Source of the DNA: CAMAVH01 sp035714115
GTDB taxonomy: Bacteria > Pseudomonadota > Alphaproteobacteria > SMXQ01
Length of the DNA: 64,000 nt
Reading direction: 5' to 3'
NCBI GenBank assembly: GCA_035714115.1
Contig: DASTMO010000033.1
Location: 1-64,000 of the forward strand
The stretch's first letter is position 1; each line of letters starts with the position of its first letter. Made by a program: the position numbers and the translations under genes. Below the pieces are notes generated by a model that searched no databases, was not told the DNA's origin, and saw nothing but the letters and a program-made list of their open reading frames with translations. Shown piece after piece: positions 56,847-64,000 of this stretch.

Positions 56847-57110
56847 GCGGCGTTAACCGCCGCTGAAACCGGCGGCGATATCGCGCGTTAACATCTGCGT
56901 GAGGGGCGCGTTTTGCCCCTCACGCGCCGCCTCACGCCCCATTTCCGTCATAATCGAATCCTAGGTGTGGAGCCTAGCGCGGTCCGAATGCGCCGCCGCC
57001 ACGACGTAAAAATCGTCGCGGGGGTGGATTGCAAAACGCATTCGGGCCGGTAACCTGACCGTCCAGGCACGCGACCCCCGGGCTCATCCCGCCGGCCGCT
57101 TACAGGTCGA
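56847..57110. other. hflC-degP intergenic region
   Basis: A perfect 11-base stem, GCGTGAGGGGC with GCCCCTCACGC (56897-56925), closes a seven-base loop. It lacks a T-run, so it may be a weak terminator or stability element. A possible degP promoter, TTGCAA (57029-57034) with TAACCT (57051-57056), has a 16-base spacer. No reading frame was found. Confidence 0.45.
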
Positions 57111-58652
57111 ATGGAGAAGAATGCCGTGACCCAGCCCCAGACCCTCGCGCCGCTCCCGTCGCGGACAGCGCAAGCCAAGTCCAAATTCCGCCTTCGCAGC
57201 GCTTTCGCCGCGCTGCTCGTTTTCAGCTTCGCGCTGCCGACCGCCAACATCGCCTTGGCGCAGCGCGCGCCGGACGGCTTCGCCGATCTGGCCGAGAAGC
57301 TGCTGCCGGCGGTTGTGAACATCTCCACCACCCAGACCCAGCGCCAGGCCGAGCGCGGCCCGCAGCCGCGCGGCCCGGAAATCCCGCAATTCCCGCCGGG
57401 CTCGCCGTTCGAGGAGTTCTTCCGCGACTTCTTCGACCGCAACCGCCCCGACTCGCAGCAGCAGTCCAAGAAAGTCACCTCGCTCGGCTCCGGCTTCATC
57501 GTCGACGCCTCGGGCTACGTGGTCACCAACAACCACGTGATCGAGGACGCCGATGAGATCACCGTCATCCTGCATGACGACACCAATCTGAAGGCCAAGC
57601 TGATCGGCCGCGACAAGAACACCGATCTTGCCGTGCTCAAGGTCGAAAGCAGCAAGCCGCTGCCCTTCGTGAAGTTCGGCGATTCGGACAAGTCCCGCGT
57701 CGGCGACTGGGTCGTGGCCATCGGCAATCCGTTCGGCCTCGGCGGCACGGTGACCGCCGGCATCATCTCGGCGCGCGCGCGCGACATCCAGTCGGGCCCG
57801 TACGACGACTACATCCAGACCGACGCCTCGATCAATCGCGGCAACTCGGGCGGCCCGATGTTCAACCTGGCCGGCGACGTCATCGGCATCAACACGGCGA
57901 TCTTCTCGCCGTCGGGCGGCAGCGTCGGCATCGGCTTCGCCATTCCGTCGGCCCTCGCCAAGCCGGTCGTCGACCAGCTGAGGACCACCGGCAAGATCCG
58001 CCGCGGCTGGCTCGGCGTGCGCATCCAGCAGGTCACCGAAGAGATTGCCGAAAGCCTGGGTCTCAACAAGCCACGCGGCGCGCTCGTCGCCGGCGTCACC
58101 GATGGCGGCCCCGCTGAAAAGGGCGGGCTGGAGTCGGGCGACGTGGTGCTGACCTTCGACGGCAAGGACGTCAACGAGATGCGCCGCCTGCCGCGCATCG
58201 TCGCCGAGACGCCAGTCGACAAGGACGTGCCGGTCACCGTCTGGCGCAAGGGCAAGGAGCAGTCCGTGCGCGTGAAGGTCGGCGAACTGAAGGAAGACCA
58301 GACCGCCTCGGCGACGCCGTCCACCGGCGAATCGCAGCGCGGCAATCCGCAGGGCGCGGTCAGCGTCCTCGGCATGGGCCTGTCCGACGTCAATGGCCGC
58401 CTGCGCGAGCAGTTCCGCTTGCCCAACGACGCCAAGGGCGTCGTCGTGGTCGACGTGCAGGGCGCGAGCCCGGCCGGCGAGAAGGGCATCCGCGCCGGCG
58501 ACCTCGTGCTCGAAGTGGCGCAGGACAAGGTCGAGAACGCCAACGACGTGAAGTCGCGCATCGACAAGGCCAAGGCCGCCAAGCGCAAGTCGATTCTGCT
58601 GCTCGTCGAGCGTCAGGGCGATCAGCGTTTCGTCGTGCTGCCGCTCGGCTAA
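57111..58652 (+). CDS. DegP/HtrA-family periplasmic serine protease
   Basis: DegQ/DegP proteases degrade or refold damaged envelope proteins. The 513-residue product has an export signal (about 27-50), then the trypsin-like domain with catalytic H142 (TNNHVIED), D172 (NTDLAVLKV) and S246 (GNSGGP). Two PDZ domains follow (about 290-380 and 410-510). ATG 57111 is used here, but GTG 57126 has a better GGAGAAG site. It follows hflKC, fitting a quality-control block. A terminator lies downstream. Confidence 0.94.
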   Translation: MEKNAVTQPQTLAPLPSRTAQAKSKFRLRSAFAALLVFSFALPTANIALAQRAPDGFADLAEKLLPAVVNISTTQTQRQAERGPQPRGPEIPQFPPGSPFEEFFRDFFDRNRPDSQQQSKKVTSLGSGFIVDASGYVVTNNHVIEDADEITVILHDDTNLKAKLIGRDKNTDLAVLKVESSKPLPFVKFGDSDKSRVGDWVVAIGNPFGLGGTVTAGIISARARDIQSGPYDDYIQTDASINRGNSGGPMFNLAGDVIGINTAIFSPSGGSVGIGFAIPSALAKPVVDQLRTTGKIRRGWLGVRIQQVTEEIAESLGLNKPRGALVAGVTDGGPAEKGGLESGDVVLTFDGKDVNEMRRLPRIVAETPVDKDVPVTVWRKGKEQSVRVKVGELKEDQTASATPSTGESQRGNPQGAVSVLGMGLSDVNGRLREQFRLPNDAKGVVVVDVQGASPAGEKGIRAGDLVLEVAQDKVENANDVKSRIDKAKAAKRKSILLLVERQGDQRFVVLPLG

Positions 58653-58674
58653 GCCGCGCTAAAGGCTGAAACGA

Positions 58675-58706
58675 AAACGGCGCCGGAATATCCGGCGCCG
58701 TTTTTC
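58675..58706. terminator. Bidirectional intrinsic terminator
   Basis: The stem ACGGCGCCGG with CCGGCGCCGT (58678-58701) is flanked by an A-run on the left and five T on the right. It serves the protease gene on the plus strand and serB on the minus strand. Confidence 0.88.
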
Positions 58707-58725
58707 TTTGTCTGCTGCGGAGCGA

Positions 58726-59652
58726 TCAGTCCGGCACATATTCTTCGGTGCCGAGGAATTCGTCCTGGCGATAGCCTTGCAGGTAGAGGAGGGCGGTGAG
58801 GTCGCCATGGTTGACGCGGATCTTCGCCGCCGCCGCCACTGTGGGCTTGGCGTGATAGGCGACGCCGAGACCGGCGGCCTGCAACATGGGCAGATCGTTC
58901 GCGCCGTCGCCGACCGACATGGTCTGCGACAGATCGAGATGGTTCTGCTGCGCCAGCGCTTCGAGCGCCGCGAGCTTGGCGTTCTTGTCGAGGATCGGCT
59001 CACGCACGGTGCCGAGAATCTGGCGGCCGTCGGTGAGCAGCTCGTTGGCCTGCTCGTAGTCGAAGCCGAGCATGGTGCGGATGTTGCGGGTGAAATAGCC
59101 GAAGCCGCCCGAGACCAGCGCGCAGAAGGCGCCATCGTTGCGCATGGTCGCGACCAGCGGGCGCGCGCCCGGCATGATCTCGACGCGCAGCATCGCTTCG
59201 TTGAGCACCGTGGCCGGCAAGCCTTTCAGCAAGGCGACGCGCTCGCGCACCGCGGCGGCGAAGTCCAGCTCGCCGTTCATCGCGCGCGTGGTGATGTCGG
59301 CGACCTTGTCCTTGAGGCCGACATAGTCGGCCAGCTCGTCGAGCATTTCGTTGCGGATGATCGTCGATTCCATGTCGGCGACCAGCAGCTTCTTCTGGCG
59401 GCCCGCGGCGGGCAATTCGTTGACGTCGACCGGGCGGCCTTCGAGGCGTTGGCGCACGGCGGCATGGGCGTCGTCGGCCCGCAGCTGCGTCTGGGTCTGG
59501 AAGGCGATCTCGGCGGCGATGCCGGGCGCGAGCCAGACGATGGGGCCGGGTTCGGTGCCGCGCTCATGCAGGATGGCGCGCGCGATCTCGGCGGTTTCCG
59601 CGTCGAGTTGCGGTTTTTCGGGATTGCCGATCAGGCTGAGGATATGTTCCAT
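58726..59652 (-). CDS. serB: Phosphoserine phosphatase SerB
   Basis: SerB removes phosphate from phosphoserine, the last step of serine synthesis. The 308-residue product has an N-terminal regulatory part and a HAD domain. Motif I reads D93-M-E95 (VADMESTII) instead of the usual DxD, so the general acid would be Glu. Motif III region K and VGDGANDLPML are intact. ATG 59652 (MEHILSLIG) is the family start; the frame stays open upstream. It diverges from miaA. Confidence 0.93.
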   Translation of the reverse strand: MEHILSLIGNPEKPQLDAETAEIARAILHERGTEPGPIVWLAPGIAAEIAFQTQTQLRADDAHAAVRQRLEGRPVDVNELPAAGRQKKLLVADMESTIIRNEMLDELADYVGLKDKVADITTRAMNGELDFAAAVRERVALLKGLPATVLNEAMLRVEIMPGARPLVATMRNDGAFCALVSGGFGYFTRNIRTMLGFDYEQANELLTDGRQILGTVREPILDKNAKLAALEALAQQNHLDLSQTMSVGDGANDLPMLQAAGLGVAYHAKPTVAAAAKIRVNHGDLTALLYLQGYRQDEFLGTEEYVPD

Positions 59653-59711
59653 GGGCGCGCATATTGGTTGCGGCGCATGCCGATGGCAACCGCATAACAA
59701 TGCGATGAGCG

Positions 59712-60686
59712 GTGAATAACGTTCTGTCAGATTGGCTCTTGGTTATCGGCGGCCCGACGGCTTCGGGCAAGTCGGCGCTCGCGCTCGCTCTGGCGGAAAA
59801 GCTGGCCCTCGAAGGGATGGGGGGCGCGATCATCAATGCCGACAGCATGCAGATCTATCGCGGCCTGCCGATCCTGACCGCCCAGCCCTGTGCGGCCGAC
59901 TTGGCGCGCGCGCCGCATCTGCTCTATGGCGCGCTCGACATCGCCGAGACCTGCTCGGCCGGGCGCTGGCTGGAGATGGCGACGGCGGCCATCGCCGAGG
60001 CACGCGCCCAAGGCCGGCTGCCGATCGTCGTCGGCGGCACCGGGCTTTATCTGCGTTCGTTGACCGGCGGGCTGGCGCCGATCCCGCCGATCCCCGAAGC
60101 GGTGCGCGCCGCGACCCGCGCGCGTCTCGCCGAGATCGGCCCGGCGGCGTTCCATGGTGAATTGGCGGCGCGCGATCCGGAAATGGCGGCGCGCCTGCGC
60201 CCGAGCGATTCGCAGCGCCTGTCGCGAGCGGCCGAAGTGCTGGCGGCCACCGGCCGGTCGCTGGCCGACTGGCAGCGCGACGCCGCGCCGCCGCCGGTCG
60301 AGGGGCGGATCCGCACCATCCTGCTCAGCCCGCCGCGGGGTGAACTCTATGCCGCCTGCGACGCGCGCTTTGCCGCGATGCTGGCGCAGGGGGCGTTGGA
60401 GGAGGCGGCGGGAGTGGCCGCGCGCATTGAAGCCGAGGCCTTGGTCGACAGCCTGCCGGCGCTGAAAACCCTGGGTCTTCGCGAATTGATTGCCTTTTCA
60501 AAGGGTTCGCTCGATCTGGCGGGGGCGACGGCGGCCGCCCAGCAGGCCACCCGCAATTATGCCAAGCGCCAGACCACCTGGTTCCGGGGGCAGTTTCTTG
60601 CGGGATATACGGTCGATGAGAAATTAAATGAACGATCTGTGACCGATTCGGCGAAGAAAATTATAGATTGGCTCTTGACCCCCTAA
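59712..60686 (+). CDS. miaA: tRNA dimethylallyltransferase MiaA
   Basis: MiaA adds an isopentenyl group to A37 of tRNAs that read UNN codons. The 324-residue product has the P-loop GPTASGKS at 14-21, then INADSMQIYRGLPILTAQP and VVGGTGLYLRSLTGG. The C-terminal part contains RNYAKRQTTWFRGQF. The start is a GTG at 59712. Its 3' end contains the predicted -35 element of the ilv promoter. Confidence 0.96.
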   Translation: MNNVLSDWLLVIGGPTASGKSALALALAEKLALEGMGGAIINADSMQIYRGLPILTAQPCAADLARAPHLLYGALDIAETCSAGRWLEMATAAIAEARAQGRLPIVVGGTGLYLRSLTGGLAPIPPIPEAVRAATRARLAEIGPAAFHGELAARDPEMAARLRPSDSQRLSRAAEVLAATGRSLADWQRDAAPPPVEGRIRTILLSPPRGELYAACDARFAAMLAQGALEEAAGVAARIEAEALVDSLPALKTLGLRELIAFSKGSLDLAGATAAAQQATRNYAKRQTTWFRGQFLAGYTVDEKLNERSVTDSAKKIIDWLLTP

Positions 60687-60703
60687 GGCGAAGACCCTAG
60701 GTT
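60675..60703 (+). promoter_or_regulatory. Predicted ilvBHC promoter
   Basis: TTGACC (60675-60680), a 17-base spacer and TAGGTT (60698-60703) fit sigma-70. The -35 overlaps the end of miaA. The leader of about 100 bases shows no branched-chain-rich leader peptide or clear attenuator. Confidence 0.5.
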
Positions 60704-60810
60704 ACGCCTCCCTTGCCACCCCTTGTGCATTGCAACACGCGTCATGCCTGCGTGGGCGGCTTTGTTTTCCGGGCCATGCCGGCCCCCATTGATCGACCCT
60801 GGTGAGTGCT

Positions 60811-62571
60811 ATGAAGAACGCGCAGATGTCCGGAGCGGAAATCCTCCTCAAAGCCCTGGCTGAGCAGGGCGTCGAGGTCGTCTTCGGCTATCCCGGCGGC
60901 GCGGTTCTGCCGATCTACGACGCGCTCTATCAGCAAAAGGCGATCCGTCACGTCCTGGTGCGCCAGGAAGGCGGCGCGGTGCATGCAGCCGAAGGCTATG
61001 CGCGCTCCACCGGCAAAGTCGGCGTGGTGCTCGTGACCTCCGGCCCCGGCGCGACCAATGCCGTCACCGGCCTGACCGACGCGCTGATGGACAGCATTCC
61101 GGTCATCTGCCTGACCGGCCAGGTGCCGACGCATCTGATCGGCAACGACGCTTTCCAGGAAGCCGACACGACCGGCATCACGCGTCCCTGCACCAAGCAC
61201 AACTACCTGGTGAAGGACGTGAACGATCTCGCGCGCGTCGTGCACGAGGCCTTCTACGTGGCGACCAACGGCCGCCCCGGCCCGGTGGTCATCGACCTGC
61301 CGAAGGACGTGCTGCAGACCAAGGGCGCTTATAAAGCCGACACCGCGACCGAGCACCGCAGCTACAAGCCGCAGGTGCGCGGCGAGGCCGATGCCATCGA
61401 TCAGGCGATCGAGCTGATCGCCAACGCCAAGCGCCCGATCTTCTACACCGGCGGCGGCGTGATCAATTCGGGCAACCAGGCCTCCAAGCTGCTCACTGAA
61501 TTCGTGAAGCTGACCGGCTATCCGATCACCAACACGCTGATGGGCCTCGGCGCCTATCCGGGTTCGGACAAGCAATTCGTCGGCATGCTCGGCATGCACG
61601 GCACGTACGAGGCGAATCTCGCCATGTACAACTGCGACGTGATGATCAACGTCGGCGCGCGCTTCGACGACCGCGTGACGGGCAAGATCACCGAGTTCTC
61701 GCCCAAGTCGAAGAAGATCCATATCGACATCGATCCCAGCTCGATCAACAAGAACGTGCTGGTCGACCTGCCGATCGTCGGCGACGTCGCGACCGTGCTG
61801 CGCCAATTGATGCAGCGCTGGAAGAGCGGCGGCTATAAGACCGATAAGAAGGCTCTCGCTGCTTGGTGGAAGCAGATCGACCAGTGGCGCGCGCGCGACT
61901 GCCTGGCCTACGAGCAGACCAAGAAGATCATTAAGCCGCAGTACGCCTTGCAACGCCTGCAGGAACTGACGAAGAACCGCGACACCTACATCACCACGGA
62001 AGTGGGTCAGCATCAGATGTGGGCGGCGCAGTTCCTCAAGTTCGAGAGCCCGCGCCACTGGATGACCTCCGGCGGCCTCGGCACCATGGGCTACGGCCTG
62101 CCCGCGGCCATCGGCGCGCAGATCGCGCATCCGAAGGCGCTCGTCGTCGATGTGGCCGGCGAAGCTTCTATCATGATGAACATCCAGGAGCTCTCGACGG
62201 CGCGCCAGTACCGCCTGCCGGTCAAGATTTTCATCCTGAACAACCAGTACATGGGCATGGTGCGCCAGTGGCAGGAGCTGCTGCACGGCAGCCGCTATTC
62301 GGAAAGCTACATGGAGAGCCTGCCGGACTTCGTGAAGCTCGCCGAATCGTTCGGCGGCGTCGGCCTGCGGGCCCACAAGCCCGAGGAATTGGACGACGTG
62401 ATCAAGGAGATGATCGCGACCGACAATTTCGTCATCGCCGACATCATGGTCGATCAGACCGAGAACTGCTTCCCGATGATCCCGTCGGGCGCCGCCCATT
62501 ACGACATGCTGCTCGGTCCGGCCGACAAGGCCGCCCGCCCCGTGTCGGAAGAGGGCATGGTCCTCGTCTAA
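60811..62571 (+). CDS. ilvB: Acetolactate synthase large subunit
   Basis: This is the ThDP enzyme that starts valine, leucine and isoleucine synthesis. The 586-residue product has the catalytic Glu E53 (RQEGGAVHAAEGYA), GYPGGAVLPIYDAL near the N-terminus, and the FAD region around FDDRVTGK. The C-terminal ThDP motif reads AGEASIMMN with E451 where many enzymes have Asp. ATG 60811 is preceded by GGTGAG; GTG 60802 is an alternative. It is followed by ilvH and ilvC. Confidence 0.96.
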   Translation: MKNAQMSGAEILLKALAEQGVEVVFGYPGGAVLPIYDALYQQKAIRHVLVRQEGGAVHAAEGYARSTGKVGVVLVTSGPGATNAVTGLTDALMDSIPVICLTGQVPTHLIGNDAFQEADTTGITRPCTKHNYLVKDVNDLARVVHEAFYVATNGRPGPVVIDLPKDVLQTKGAYKADTATEHRSYKPQVRGEADAIDQAIELIANAKRPIFYTGGGVINSGNQASKLLTEFVKLTGYPITNTLMGLGAYPGSDKQFVGMLGMHGTYEANLAMYNCDVMINVGARFDDRVTGKITEFSPKSKKIHIDIDPSSINKNVLVDLPIVGDVATVLRQLMQRWKSGGYKTDKKALAAWWKQIDQWRARDCLAYEQTKKIIKPQYALQRLQELTKNRDTYITTEVGQHQMWAAQFLKFESPRHWMTSGGLGTMGYGLPAAIGAQIAHPKALVVDVAGEASIMMNIQELSTARQYRLPVKIFILNNQYMGMVRQWQELLHGSRYSESYMESLPDFVKLAESFGGVGLRAHKPEELDDVIKEMIATDNFVIADIMVDQTENCFPMIPSGAAHYDMLLGPADKAARPVSEEGMVLV

Positions 62572-62611
62572 CCGTCTTTAGCAGCAGCGTCTCTTTACCG
62601 TCGCAATCACC

Positions 62612-62649
62612 GGCCGGCTCCCGCCTTGAAAATAAGGCCTGGGCCGGCC
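62612..62649 (+). other. Intercistronic stem-loop, ilvB-ilvH
   Basis: GGCCGGC (62612-62618) pairs with GCCGGCC (62643-62649) and GCCTT with AAGGC inside. There is no T-run. It may stabilise or process the ilvBHC mRNA. Confidence 0.5.
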
Positions 62650-62671
62650 GGCCTACTCGGAGTGAGCTTTC

Positions 62672-63190
62672 GTGGCCGATCCCAAAGACAGCAGCATCCA
62701 GAAGCACACGATCGCCGTGCTCGTGGCCAACGAAGCGGGCGTGCTGGCGCGCGTCATCGGCCTGTTCTCGGGCCGCGGCTACAACATCGAGAGCCTGACC
62801 GTGGCCGAGGTCGACGCCGAGAAGGCGCAGTCGCGCATCACCATCGTCACCTCCGGCACCAAGCAGATCATCGAGCAGATCAAGGCGCAGCTGCGCCGCC
62901 TTGTGCCGGTGTTCAAGGTCAGCGACCTGACGACCGACGGCCCGGCCGTCGAGCGCGAGATGGCGCTGGTGAAGGTGGTTTCCAGCGGCGACAAGCGCGT
63001 CGAATCCCTGCGCATCGCCGACATTTTCCGTGCCGGCGTGGTCGATTCGACCAACAAGTCGTTCGTCTTCGAGATCACCGGGGCGACAGAAAAAATCAAT
63101 GCTTTCATTAAGTTAATGGAGCCGCTCGGTCTCAAGGACGTGTCGCGGACCGGCGTCGTCGCTATTGCCCGGGGCGAGAAGCCCCTCTAA
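62672..63190 (+). CDS. ilvH: Acetolactate synthase small (regulatory) subunit
   Basis: IlvH activates the large subunit and confers valine feedback inhibition. The 172-residue product has an N-terminal ACT domain (HTIAVLVANEAGVLARVIGL, GYNIESLTV) and a C-terminal regulatory domain ending ARGEKPL. GTG 62672 follows GGAGTGAGC. A stem-loop (63193-63227) lies in the 60-base gap before ilvC. Confidence 0.96.
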   Translation: MADPKDSSIQKHTIAVLVANEAGVLARVIGLFSGRGYNIESLTVAEVDAEKAQSRITIVTSGTKQIIEQIKAQLRRLVPVFKVSDLTTDGPAVEREMALVKVVSSGDKRVESLRIADIFRAGVVDSTNKSFVFEITGATEKINAFIKLMEPLGLKDVSRTGVVAIARGEKPL

Positions 63191-63192
63191 AA

Positions 63193-63227
63193 CCCGTCCC
63201 GCCAGACCCTTTCAGGGGCGACGGGCT
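63193..63227 (+). other. Intercistronic stem-loop, ilvH-ilvC
   Basis: CCCGTC pairs with GACGGG, with inner CCCT/AGGG pairing, in the 60-base gap before ilvC. There is no T-run. It may shield or separate the two reading frames. Confidence 0.4.
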
Positions 63228-63250
63228 CTCCCAGAACAAGGAATACCGCT

Positions 63251-64000
63251 ATGCGCGTCTATTATGATCGTGATGCCGATGTGAACCTCGTCAAAGGCAA
63301 GAAGGTCGCCATCGTCGGCTACGGCAGCCAGGGCCATGCCCATGCCCTCAATCTGAAGGATTCGGGCGTGAAGGACGTGGTCGTCGCGCTGCGCGCCGGT
63401 TCCGCCACTGCCCAGAAGGCCGAAAACGCCGGCCTGAAGGTCATGACCCCGGTCGAGGCCGCCAAATGGGCCGATATCGTCATGATCCTGGTCCCCGACG
63501 AGCTCCAGGCCCAGCTTTATAAGGACGATCTGCGCGACAACATGAAGAAGGGCGCCGCCCTGGTCTTCGCGCACGGCTTCAACATCCATTTCCAGCTGAT
63601 CGAGCCGCGCCCCGACATGGACGTGTTCATGATCGCCCCGAAGGGCCCGGGCCACACGGTCCGCGGCGAGTACCAGAAGGGCGGCGGCGTGCCCTGCCTG
63701 ATCGCCGTCCACCAGGACGCCAGCGGCAATGCCCATGACATCGGCCTGTCCTACGCCTCCGCCATCGGCGGCGGCCGTTCGGGCATCATCGAGACCAGCT
63801 TCCGCGAGGAATGCGAGACCGACCTGTTCGGCGAGCAGTCCGTGCTCTGCGGCGGCCTGACTCAGCTCATCCAGGCCGGTTTCGAGACCCTGGTCGAGGC
63901 CGGCTACGCCCCGGAAATGGCCTATTTCGAGTGCCTGCACGAGGTGAAGCTGATCGTCGACCTGATCTATGAAGGCGGCATCGCCAACATGCGCTACTCG
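63251..64000 (+). CDS. ilvC: Ketol-acid reductoisomerase (partial, 5' part)
   Basis: IlvC isomerises and reduces acetolactate in branched-chain amino acid synthesis. The 250 codons present start MRVYYDRDADVNLVKGKKVA and carry the NADPH loop GYGSQG at 23-28. They then show APKGPGHTVRGEYQKGGGVP and the acid-rich metal site (ETDLFGEQSVLCGG). This is the short class I form, normally about 340 residues, cut by the window end. ATG 63251 follows AAGGAATACCGCT. Confidence 0.97.
   Translation, partial: MRVYYDRDADVNLVKGKKVAIVGYGSQGHAHALNLKDSGVKDVVVALRAGSATAQKAENAGLKVMTPVEAAKWADIVMILVPDELQAQLYKDDLRDNMKKGAALVFAHGFNIHFQLIEPRPDMDVFMIAPKGPGHTVRGEYQKGGGVPCLIAVHQDASGNAHDIGLSYASAIGGGRSGIIETSFREECETDLFGEQSVLCGGLTQLIQAGFETLVEAGYAPEMAYFECLHEVKLIVDLIYEGGIANMRYS

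Noticed and set aside
60687..60810. Possible leader-peptide attenuator before ilvB
   Set aside because: The small frame here is not rich in Ile, Leu or Val codons and no clear terminator/antiterminator pair was found.

Overview
The window is GC-rich alphaproteobacterial chromosomal DNA, read from gene content and order. The evidence is a complete mraZ-to-ftsZ division and cell-wall (dcw) cluster followed by lpxC, bamD, recN and ligA; an SspB of the alphaproteobacterial type; a DUF4169 gene, a ribbon-helix-helix gene and fumC close together; and a circularly permuted, two-piece tmRNA gene. Many orphan Bug/TctC-type solute-binding proteins suggest a metabolically versatile soil or water lineage (a Rhodospirillales or Reyranella-like relative would fit), but the genus cannot be fixed from the sequence alone.

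Layout. Positions 34-975 hold a response regulator with a degenerate GGDEF-like output domain. Positions 1007-28235 are almost entirely minus strand. Transcription starts at a promoter carrying MraZ boxes (28314-28357) and runs mraZ, rsmH, ftsL, ftsI, murE, murF, mraY, murD, ftsW, murG, murC, murB, ddl, ftsQ, ftsA, ftsZ (terminator near 9232-9277), then lpxC, a small unknown gene, bamD, recN and ligA. Most junctions of the first part overlap by four bases. Between lpxC and bamD sits a cargo block (5786-8130) with an unknown gene, a solute-binding protein and a cupin. Upstream of mraZ lies rnpB, the RNase P RNA (minus strand).

Positions 29000-37457 form an accessory metabolic region: a peptidoglycan amidase, a type II dehydroquinase, two solute-binding proteins, a secreted esterase and a divergent fused 5-oxoprolinase. 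Positions 37496-39576 hold an unknown gene preceded by an AT-rich palindrome, a secreted DM9-repeat/coiled-coil protein and a DUF4169 gene. AsmA, a ribbon-helix-helix protein, fumC and a TfoX-domain protein follow. Positions 45359-48237 carry another solute-binding protein, an alpha/beta hydrolase and a beta-lactamase-fold hydrolase. Next come class I fumarase, sspB, ssrA (tmRNA, missed by protein gene finding), thyX, an AT-rich gene of unknown function (52133-53401), the Mrp/ApbC ATPase, hflK-hflC, a DegP-type protease, serB, miaA and the ilvB-ilvH-ilvC operon, whose last gene runs off the window.

How the parts work together. The dcw block makes lipid II and the divisome. LpxC and BamD build the outer membrane. 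HflKC, DegP, SspB and tmRNA handle protein quality control. The ilv genes make branched-chain amino acids. The most unusual items are the DM9 plus coiled-coil secreted protein, whose C-terminus resembles type III filament/tip proteins; the AT-rich orphan gene beside thyX; and a palindromic insert inside rsmH.
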